From Proteobacteria bacterium UBA3588 (GTDB taxonomy: Bacteria; Pseudomonadota; Gammaproteobacteria; Thiohalomonadales; Thiohalomonadaceae): DNA of 7,263 bases. A program made the translations under genes and the position numbers. The notes beneath the pieces are model-generated. The model was not told the DNA's origin. It did no database searches and saw nothing but the letters and a program-made list of their open reading frames with translations. Where the stretch lies: NCBI GenBank assembly GCA_002376325.1, contig DFMR01000071.1, positions 1-7,263 of the forward strand. Reading direction: 5' to 3'. Positions 1-7,263 of this stretch are shown piece by piece. Within the stretch, counting starts at the first letter, position 1; every line of letters starts with the position of its first letter.

Positions 1-612
1 ATCATCGCCGGCGAGCGCCGCTGGCGCGCGGCGCAGATGGCCGGTCTGCACGATATCCCCGCAGTGATCCGCGAAGTGGCCGACAACGCCGCCATCGCCA
101 TGGCGCTGATCGAGAACATCCAGCGCGAACAGCTCAACCCGATGGAAGAGGCGCGCGCCTTGCAGCGCCTGATCGACGAATTCGAACTGACCCATCAGCA
201 GGCCGCCGAGGCGGTGGGACGCTCACGCGTGGCCGTCTCCAACCTGCTGCGCCTGCTCTCCCTCAACGACGACGTCAAACGCCTGCTGGAAAACGGCGAC
301 CTGGAGATGGGCCATGCCCGTGCCCTGCTGGCGCTGGAAGGCAAACAGCAGAGCGCGGCCGCCCAGTCGGTGGTCGCCAAGGGGCTGTCGGTGCGCGAGA
401 CCGAGCGGCTCGCCAAGCACCTGCTGGAGAGCCCCGCCGAACAGGTCAAAGCCAAGGCCGCCGACCCCGATACCAAGCGGCTGGAACAGGATCTGTCGCA
501 GAAGCTGGGTGCCCAGGTGGCGCTGCAGCACGGTGCCAAAGGCAAGGGTAAGCTGGTCATTCAATACAACAGCCTGGACGAGTTGGACGGCATTCTTGCC
601 CATATTCGCTAG
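1..612 (+). CDS. parB: Chromosome-partitioning protein ParB, 3' part (5' end outside window)
   Basis: ParB is a CTP-dependent DNA clamp that loads at parS sites near the origin and, with the ATPase ParA, segregates newly copied origins. The reading frame is open from base 1, so the start lies upstream; 203 residues are visible of a family usual length near 280-300. Visible residues 4-10 carry the GERRWRA CTP-binding motif and 38-42 the ENIQR motif, followed by LNPMEEA. A helix-turn-helix lies at about residues 64-84, with the typical GRSRxxVSNLLRLL run. After an Ala/Lys/Glu-rich linker (about 130-155), the C-terminal dimerisation domain ends in KGKLVIQY and a DELDGILAHIR tail. The stop is TAG at 610-612. 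The N-terminal part that contacts ParA is not in view. Lying just before atpI is a common gammaproteobacterial arrangement close to oriC. Family assignment is secure. Confidence 0.96.
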   Translation: MIAGERRWRAAQMAGLHDIPAVIREVADNAAIAMALIENIQREQLNPMEEARALQRLIDEFELTHQQAAEAVGRSRVAVSNLLRLLSLNDDVKRLLENGDLEMGHARALLALEGKQQSAAAQSVVAKGLSVRETERLAKHLLESPAEQVKAKAADPDTKRLEQDLSQKLGAQVALQHGAKGKGKLVIQYNSLDELDGILAHIR

Positions 613-630
613 CGTCGAGGGACGGTTTTT
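613..630 (+). terminator. Weak terminator-like hairpin after parB
   Basis: Directly after the parB stop, CGTC (613-616) can pair with GACG (621-624) around a GAGG loop, and GTTTTT follows at 625-630. The shape is that of an intrinsic terminator, but a four-pair stem is short, so termination would be partial at best. The same T-run also begins the AT-rich promoter region, which could explain it without any terminator role. Confidence 0.3.
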
Positions 631-635
631 GTCAT

Positions 636-665
636 TTGTCATAAATCACAATTGACTTATATAAA
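636..665 (+). promoter_or_regulatory. Candidate upstream sigma-70 promoter of the atp operon (P1)
   Basis: TTGTCA (636-641) is one mismatch from the -35 consensus and TATAAA (660-665) one mismatch from the -10 consensus, with an 18-base spacer. Transcription would start near 672, giving a leader of about 150 bases before atpI. It lies in the AT-rich part of the parB-atpI gap. This is a motif call only. A -10 look-alike is easier to find in AT-rich DNA, so it is less certain than the downstream promoter. Confidence 0.5.
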
Positions 666-671
666 TCCAAT

Positions 672-680
672 TTATCCACA
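672..680 (+). promoter_or_regulatory. Perfect DnaA box (TTATCCACA)
   Basis: TTATCCACA matches the high-affinity E. coli-type DnaA box at all nine positions. It sits in the AT-rich parB-atpI gap, downstream of the P1 -10 element and five bases before the -35 of P2. DnaA bound here could affect either promoter, or the site could titrate DnaA near the origin. TTGTCCACG at 752-760 has two mismatches and is the only other resemblance I noticed in the gap; one strong box alone does not make an origin. The match is direct; the function is inference. Confidence 0.6.
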
Positions 681-685
681 TATCA

Positions 686-714
686 TTGACCCTCGCCTGT
701 TCGCTCTATATACT
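686..714 (+). promoter_or_regulatory. Probable main sigma-70 promoter of the atp operon (P2)
   Basis: TTGACC (686-691) and TATACT (709-714) each differ from consensus at one position and are separated by the ideal 17 bases. A transcript would begin near 720-722, leaving a leader of about 100 bases before atpI. It is the best-matching promoter I found by eye in the gap and points into the operon. An overlapping TATATA (707-712) could serve as an alternative -10 with a 15-base spacer, which is less favourable. Confidence 0.7.
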
Positions 715-720
715 TCCGCG

Positions 721-822
721 CCGCTGAGAGTACTAACGCCCCCCCGGCGCATTGTCCACGAAAACGATGCAATTTCGATGGTCGTCGCCGGTCCGGCGGG
801 GCCGGTTAGGAGGGCCTCACGC
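721..822 (+). promoter_or_regulatory. GC-rich 5' leader of the atp operon with small hairpins and atpI ribosome binding site
   Basis: This stretch would be the untranslated leader if P2 is used. CGCC (737-740) can pair with GGCG (746-749) around a loop of five C. CCGGC (793-797) can pair with GCCGG (801-805) around GGG, or with an upstream GCCGG copy at 787-791 if the stem is shortened to leave a loop, so two mutually exclusive stems share one arm. TAGGAGGG (807-814) follows at once and lies 8 bases before the atpI ATG. Hairpin formation is predicted by eye only; no known riboswitch class is recognised. Confidence 0.45.
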
Positions 823-1227
823 ATGAGCAGTGCCAACATACAACTAAGGCACGCCATGCGTCGGTTGCTGGTGCTCCAGCTTGTGTTGACGACGATTGTG
901 GCCCTGAGCGGATTTGTCTGGCAGGGTCTCATTGCGGTACGCCCAGCCCTGTTCGGCGGCGCGAGCGCGATGGTCGGCACTCTGGTGATTGCGTGGTATG
1001 GTCGTCGGGCGGAGAGAGCCGGCGCCAGCGTTGCCCGCAACGCCAGCTTAATTTATGGCAGCGCCATTATTCGGTTTGCTATCGTAATGGTGCTACTTTT
1101 TGTGGGGATAGCGATTCTTCGTTTGCAGCCGGTGTGGCTGTTCGCCGGATTCATCGCGGCCCTTTTGGCACAAATGATATTGACAGCCTTGGTTCCTGAG
1201 ACAAAAACATGGCGAGCGAAACGCTGA
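823..1227 (+). CDS. atpI: ATP synthase accessory protein I (AtpI)
   Basis: AtpI is a small inner-membrane protein that is not part of the finished enzyme; the family is linked to c-ring assembly and, in some species, Mg2+ handling. The product has 134 residues, close to the usual 120-135. Four hydrophobic segments are visible at about 15-35, 40-60, 80-99 and 103-123, separated by a basic loop (YGRRAERAG, 59-67). The ATG at 823 is chosen because TAGGAGGG ends 8 bases before it; an in-frame ATG at 778 and TTG at 652 lack such a site and would put the promoters inside the gene. It is first in the operon and its last 19 bases overlap atpB. Its codons are less biased than those of atpA and atpD (more TTG Leu and AT-ending codons), consistent with low expression. 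The family evolves fast, so position and topology carry much of the call. Confidence 0.9.
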   Translation: MSSANIQLRHAMRRLLVLQLVLTTIVALSGFVWQGLIAVRPALFGGASAMVGTLVIAWYGRRAERAGASVARNASLIYGSAIIRFAIVMVLLFVGIAILRLQPVWLFAGFIAALLAQMILTALVPETKTWRAKR

Positions 1228-2075
1228 CGGCAAGCGGATATATCCATCACCACCTGACCAACCTCACCTTCGGCCATCTGGCCGGCGGCCACTGGGCCTT
1301 CGCCAACAGCGCGGAGCAGGCCAAGGAGATGGGGTTCTGGGCTTTCAATGTCGATATGCTGGGCTGGTCGCTGTTCCTGGCCCTGTTTTTCTTCTTTCTG
1401 TTCCGCAGCGTTGCCAAGCGCGCCACCTCCGGGGTGCCGGGCGGGCTACAGAACTTCATCGAGTGGCTGGTGGAGTTCGTCGACAGCTCGGTGCGCGGCT
1501 CCTTCAGCGGCAAGAACGACCTGATCGCCCCGTTGGCGCTGACCGTCTTCGTGTGGGTCTTTTTGATGAACTTCATGGATCTGCTGCCGGTCGACTGGCT
1601 GCCGATGACGGCGGAACAGTTCGGTAAGCACGCCCTCGGCATGGACCCTCTTCACGTATTTTTCCGGGTAGTGCCGTCCGCCGACCCCAACATCACCTTC
1701 GGCCTGGCCCTCGGCGTGTTCTGGCTGATGCTCTACTACAGCGTCAAGATCAAGGGCATCGGAGGTTTCCTCGCCGAGTTGGCGTTCCAGCCCTTCGGCA
1801 AGTTCGGCTTGCCGTTCAACCTGATCCTCGAGGGCATCTCCCTCATCTCCAAGCCGATCTCTCTGTCGCTGCGACTGTTCGGCAACATGTACGCAGGCGA
1901 AACCATCTTCATCCTGATTGCACTGATGTACAGCGCCGGCTGGCTCCTGGGCAGCTTCGGCGGCCTGTTGCAGATTGGCTGGGCCATCTTCCATATCCTG
2001 ATCATTCTGCTGCAGGCGTTCATCTTCATGACGCTGACCATCGTCTATCTGGACATGGCGCACCAACACCACTGA
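1209..2075 (+). CDS. atpB: F1Fo ATP synthase subunit a
   Basis: Subunit a forms the two proton half-channels beside the c-ring in the inner membrane. The product has 288 residues against about 271 in E. coli. The N-terminus MASE and the phrases FRSVAKRATSGVPG, LIAPLALTVFVWVFLMNFMDLLP and VVPSAD match the gammaproteobacterial family. The essential arginine is Arg222 in SLRLFGNMYAGE (E. coli Arg210), with Glu231, His262 and Gln269 matching E. coli Glu219, His245 and Gln252. Hydrophobic segments lie at about 50-66, 106-127, 160-178 and three more after residue 200. The extra length is in loops: a few residues before the first helix, about eight between DLLP and VVPSAD, and some near 240. The start lies inside atpI (19-base overlap) with only a weak TGAG at 1197-1200, suggesting translation coupled to atpI. 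Confidence 0.98.
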   Translation: MASETLTASGYIHHHLTNLTFGHLAGGHWAFANSAEQAKEMGFWAFNVDMLGWSLFLALFFFFLFRSVAKRATSGVPGGLQNFIEWLVEFVDSSVRGSFSGKNDLIAPLALTVFVWVFLMNFMDLLPVDWLPMTAEQFGKHALGMDPLHVFFRVVPSADPNITFGLALGVFWLMLYYSVKIKGIGGFLAELAFQPFGKFGLPFNLILEGISLISKPISLSLRLFGNMYAGETIFILIALMYSAGWLLGSFGGLLQIGWAIFHILIILLQAFIFMTLTIVYLDMAHQHH

Positions 2076-2129
2076 TTTTCAGATATCAACTTAAACGCAA
2101 TTCAACCTACTCAACTTAGGAGAAAACCT
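2076..2129 (+). promoter_or_regulatory. AT-rich atpE translation-initiation leader
   Basis: This 54-base gap is A/T-rich and C-rich but poor in G, so it should be little folded in mRNA. It ends with AGGAG (2118-2122), 7 bases before the atpE ATG. TCAACTTA occurs twice (2086-2093, 2111-2118), with a third TCAAC at 2102-2106. E. coli atpE is known to have an unstructured upstream translation enhancer that raises c-subunit output; a similar role here is inferred from position and composition. Confidence 0.55.
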
Positions 2130-2366
2130 ATGGAACATGCACTGCTCTACATCGCCGGCGCCCTGATGATGGGTCTGGGCGCGCTCGGTGCCGCCGTCGG
2201 TATCGGTATCCTCGGTTCCAAATTCCTGGACGGCGCCGCCCGCCAGCCGGAACTGATCCCGCTGCTGCGCACCCAGTTCTTCATCATGATGGGTCTGGTC
2301 GACGCCGTGCCGATGATCGCCGTCGGTATTGCGCTCTACGTCCTGTTCGCCGTGGCGGCGCAGTAA
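2130..2366 (+). CDS. atpE: F1Fo ATP synthase subunit c (proteolipid)
   Basis: Subunit c oligomerises into the membrane rotor ring that carries protons. The product has 78 residues, one fewer than E. coli, and forms a two-helix hairpin: helix 1 at about 5-29 with the small-residue packing run GALGAAVGIGILG, a polar loop ARQPELIP (37-44) that contacts gamma and epsilon, and helix 2 at about 48-76. The proton-binding carboxylate is Asp58 in GLVDAVPMIAVG, matching E. coli Asp61. There is no Gln/Glu in helix 1 and no Ser/Thr after the carboxylate, so the Na+ signature is absent and H+ coupling is expected. A strong AGGAG stands 7 bases upstream, and the gene is flanked by the two widest gaps in the operon, fitting its need for many copies per enzyme. 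Confidence 0.98.
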   Translation: MEHALLYIAGALMMGLGALGAAVGIGILGSKFLDGAARQPELIPLLRTQFFIMMGLVDAVPMIAVGIALYVLFAVAAQ

Positions 2367-2429
2367 GCCCGACGTCCGGACCACATACGGAAACGTACGG
2401 AATCCACCCATGCAACACGAGGTGCGAAC

Positions 2430-2900
2430 ATGAATATCAATGCGACCCTGTTTGGGCAGTCCATCGCATTTTTCGTGTTTGTCTGGCTCGTCATGAAATA
2501 CATATGGCCGCCGTTGATCGCGGCCCTGGACGAGCGCAAAAAGACAATCGCCGATGGACTCGCCGCCGCCGAGCGGGGCAAGCATCAGCAGGTGCTGGCC
2601 GAACAGCACGCTGCCGAGGAGCTGCACGCCGCCAAAGGGCGTGCTGCAGAGATTATCGCCAGGGCCGAAAAGCGGGCCGCGGAGATTATCGATGAAGCGA
2701 AGCACGCCGCACATGCCGAGGGCGACCGCGTCAAGGCGGCCGCCAACGCCGAACTGGAACAGGAGGTCAACCGTGCCCGCGAGCAATTGCGCGCTCAGGT
2801 GGTCTCTCTGGCCGTGGTCGGCGCAGGCAAGGTGCTGAAGCGCGAGATCGATACCAAGGCGCACGACGATCTGCTCAAAGATCTCGTCGCCCAACTGTAA
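2430..2900 (+). CDS. atpF: F1Fo ATP synthase subunit b
   Basis: Subunit b is the peripheral stalk, two copies of which hold the F1 head still against rotation. The product has 156 residues, the same as E. coli. A single membrane helix covers about 5-26, starting MNINATLFGQ and ending MKYIWPP, a family hallmark. From about residue 32 to 120 the chain is almost wholly Ala, Glu, Lys and Arg with no Pro, as expected for the long right-handed coiled coil. The C-terminal part (REQLRAQVVSLAVVGAGKVL, then KDLVAQL) is the delta-binding region. The start is supported by GAGGTG at 2419-2424, five bases upstream, and by the conserved N-terminus. A seven-codon open frame (2410-2433) ends across its ATG. 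The gap to atpH is 12 bases. Confidence 0.97.
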   Translation: MNINATLFGQSIAFFVFVWLVMKYIWPPLIAALDERKKTIADGLAAAERGKHQQVLAEQHAAEELHAAKGRAAEIIARAEKRAAEIIDEAKHAAHAEGDRVKAAANAELEQEVNRAREQLRAQVVSLAVVGAGKVLKREIDTKAHDDLLKDLVAQL

Positions 2901-2912
2901 GGTCCGACGCTC

Positions 2913-3449
2913 ATGGCTGAAAAGACAACGATCGCCCGCCCTTACGCCGAAGCCGTCTTCGAGGTTGCCAATGAACAGGGCAAGCTCAAGGAGTGGTCGG
3001 AGATGCTGCAGCTGGCAGCGGCGGTGGCATGCCACGAGCAGGTGGCGCCGCTGCTGGACAGCCCGCAGCTCGACAAGGCGCAGCGCGGCCAGATGGTTAT
3101 CGACATTTGCGGCGACAAGCTCAACGACGCGGGCAAGAGCCTGATCCGTGTCCTGGCCGAAAACCACCGTCTCAGTGTGCTGACCGAAATTGCCGTGCTC
3201 TACGAAGTGGAGCGCGCCAAGGCGGAACAGCGCATCAGCGCCGAGGTGATCTCGGCAACGCCGCTATCTGATAGCCAGAAGCAGGCGATTGCCGCAGCAC
3301 TGAAAAAACGCTTGGGACGTGATGTGGCCCTGGAATGTTCGGTCGACGAGGCGCTGCTTGGCGGCGCCGTCGTGCGTGCCGGCGACATGGTCATCGACGG
3401 TTCGGTTACGGGCAAGCTGGAACAGCTGGGTACGGCGCTGTTGCGCTGA
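2913..3449 (+). CDS. atpH: F1Fo ATP synthase subunit delta
   Basis: Delta caps the top of F1 and joins the alpha N-termini to the b dimer. The product has 178 residues against 177 in E. coli. The N-terminal helical domain opens with the family motif ARPYAEAVFEVA (8-19), and the middle has the conserved LIRVLAENHRLSVL. The C-terminal domain holds LLGGAVVRAGDMVIDGSV and KLEQL, typical of the family. It begins 12 bases after atpF; AAGG at 2899-2902, overlapping the atpF stop, is the only Shine-Dalgarno-like sequence. Translation is therefore probably coupled to atpF, in keeping with one delta being needed per enzyme. Confidence 0.97.
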   Translation: MAEKTTIARPYAEAVFEVANEQGKLKEWSEMLQLAAAVACHEQVAPLLDSPQLDKAQRGQMVIDICGDKLNDAGKSLIRVLAENHRLSVLTEIAVLYEVERAKAEQRISAEVISATPLSDSQKQAIAAALKKRLGRDVALECSVDEALLGGAVVRAGDMVIDGSVTGKLEQLGTALLR

Positions 3450-3474
3450 CCGGGCCTGCTAGAGGACGAAAAGA

Positions 3475-5016
<1,542 letters not shown>

Positions 5017-5030
5017 GCGAGGGTTGATCG

Positions 5031-5894
5031 ATGGCCAGCGGTAAAGAGATACGCAGCAAGATCAAAAGCGTGCAGAGCACGCAGAAGATCACCCGCGCCA
5101 TGGAGATGGTGGCTGCCAGCAAGATGCGCAAGGCGCAGGATCGCATGACTGCGACCCGCCCCTATGCGCAGAAGATGCGGGCGGTGATCCATCATCTGGC
5201 TCACGCCCACTCCGAGTACAAGCACCCGTTCATGACGCAGCGCGAAGTCAGGCGGATCGGCCTGATCGTCGTCTCCTCCGATCGTGGCCTGTGCGGCGGG
5301 CTGAACATCAATGCGTTCAAGTCGTCGCTGCAGCTGATCAAGGAGTGGGACGCGAAGAGCGTCGAGGTGGATATGTGCGTGATCGGCCAGAAGGGCGCGG
5401 GCTTTTTCAGCCGCCTCAAGGGTCGCATCCTGGCACAGGCCACCCAGCTGGGCGATGCGCCGAAGCTGATGGAGATCGTCGGCGCGGCCAAGGTGATGAT
5501 GGATGCCTACAGCAACGGCGAGGTCGATCGCGTCTACCTGGTGTTCAACGAGTTTATCTCCACCATGACGCAGAAGCCGCGTGTCGAACAGCTGTTGCCG
5601 ACCCCGGCGGGCGAGGACGACGAGGCGTTGGCGCATCACTGGGACTACCTGTACGAACCGGAAGCGGGCGAGGTGCTGGATCAGCTGCTGAACCGCTACG
5701 TCGAGTCGCTGGTATACCAGGGCGTAATCGAAAACATCGCCTGTGAGCAGGCGGCGCGCATGGTGGCGATGAAGGCCGCCTCCGACAACGCGGGCAACCT
5801 GATCGGCGAACTGCAACTGGCCTACAACAAGGCACGCCAGGCGGCGATCACTCAGGAGCTGTCCGAGATCGTGGCCGGCGCCGCTGCGGTATAG
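5031..5894 (+). CDS. atpG: F1Fo ATP synthase subunit gamma
   Basis: Gamma is the central rotating shaft joining the c-ring to the catalytic sites. The product has 287 residues, the same as E. coli. The N-terminal helix carries KEIRSKIKSVQSTQKITRAMEMVAASKM-type sequence (residues 4-31), a family signature. The globular domain includes SDRGLCGGLNIN at 83-94, which contacts epsilon and c. The C-terminal helix (about 235-287) has EQAARMVAMKAASDNA and NKARQAAITQELSEIV and ends GAAAV, also as in E. coli. GAGGG (5019-5023) lies 7 bases before the ATG. There is no regulatory insertion of the chloroplast/cyanobacterial kind. Gap to atpD is 35 bases. Confidence 0.98.
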   Translation: MASGKEIRSKIKSVQSTQKITRAMEMVAASKMRKAQDRMTATRPYAQKMRAVIHHLAHAHSEYKHPFMTQREVRRIGLIVVSSDRGLCGGLNINAFKSSLQLIKEWDAKSVEVDMCVIGQKGAGFFSRLKGRILAQATQLGDAPKLMEIVGAAKVMMDAYSNGEVDRVYLVFNEFISTMTQKPRVEQLLPTPAGEDDEALAHHWDYLYEPEAGEVLDQLLNRYVESLVYQGVIENIACEQAARMVAMKAASDNAGNLIGELQLAYNKARQAAITQELSEIVAGAAAV

Positions 5895-5929
5895 CGCGGG
5901 AACGGATTTAAATTGAAGAGGAACCGAAC

Positions 5930-7263
<1,334 letters not shown>

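Noticed and set aside
652..822. Longer atpI starting at TTG 652 or ATG 778
   Set aside because: Neither has a Shine-Dalgarno sequence, the added residues do not resemble AtpI, and the 652 start would place the promoters inside the gene; ATG 823 has a strong site at proper spacing.
613..822. Complete oriC in the parB-atpI gap
   Set aside because: Only one perfect DnaA box and one two-mismatch site are present; a working origin normally has a cluster of boxes next to the AT-rich unwinding segment.
1..822. parS centromere site near parB
   Set aside because: I looked for the GTTTCACGTGAAAC palindrome and its CACGTG core in and after parB and found no match.
2130..2366. Sodium-coupled ATP synthase
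   Set aside because: Subunit c has Asp58 followed by Ala, with no Gln/Glu partner in helix 1 and no Ser/Thr after the carboxylate, so the Na+ binding signature is missing.
2091..3167. Minus-strand frame of about 360 codons opposite atpE-atpH
   Set aside because: It crosses three well-supported genes and their ribosome sites and has no recognisable motif; its length follows from the base composition.

Overview
The window is ordinary core chromosome from a GC-rich gammaproteobacterium. It holds the 3' part of the chromosome-partition gene parB, followed by nearly all of the F1Fo ATP synthase operon in the order atpI-atpB-atpE-atpF-atpH-atpA-atpG-atpD. Every gene is on the + strand. The proteobacterial/gammaproteobacterial assignment rests on the subunit sequences: c subunit with DAVPMIAVG, beta with NIYRYTLAGTEVSALLGR, alpha of exactly 513 residues and gamma of exactly 287. 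The parB-atpI junction is typical of lineages such as Pseudomonas and Chromatiales, where mnmG-rsmG-parA-parB-atp lies close to oriC. A Chromatiales-like host is my best guess, but I cannot fix the genus.

Layout. Positions 1-612 are the CTP-binding, helix-turn-helix and C-terminal parts of ParB; its start lies upstream. Positions 613-822 are the only sizeable non-coding stretch. It has an AT-rich half (49 of 65 bases at 626-690 are A or T) with two good sigma-70-type promoters and, between them, a perfect DnaA box (TTATCCACA, 672-680). A GC-rich 5' leader with small hairpins follows and ends in a strong Shine-Dalgarno sequence for atpI. From 823 on the genes are tightly packed: a 19-base atpI/atpB overlap and gaps of 12 to 63 bases elsewhere. 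The two widest gaps flank atpE, the gene whose product is needed in most copies. atpD runs off the right edge about 15 codons before its expected end, and atpC (epsilon) should follow outside the window.

How the genes work together. a (atpB), c (atpE) and b (atpF) form the membrane proton channel, rotor ring and stator stalk. delta (atpH) ties the stator to the alpha/beta hexamer (atpA, atpD), and gamma (atpG) is the central shaft. AtpI is an accessory membrane protein linked to c-ring assembly. Key catalytic and proton-path residues are present in every subunit examined, and the ion-binding site looks proton-type rather than sodium-type.

I found no mobile element, CRISPR array, RNA gene or unknown system. 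The part most worth a second look is the 613-822 promoter region, where an apparent replication-initiator site sits inside the promoter region of the ATP synthase operon.
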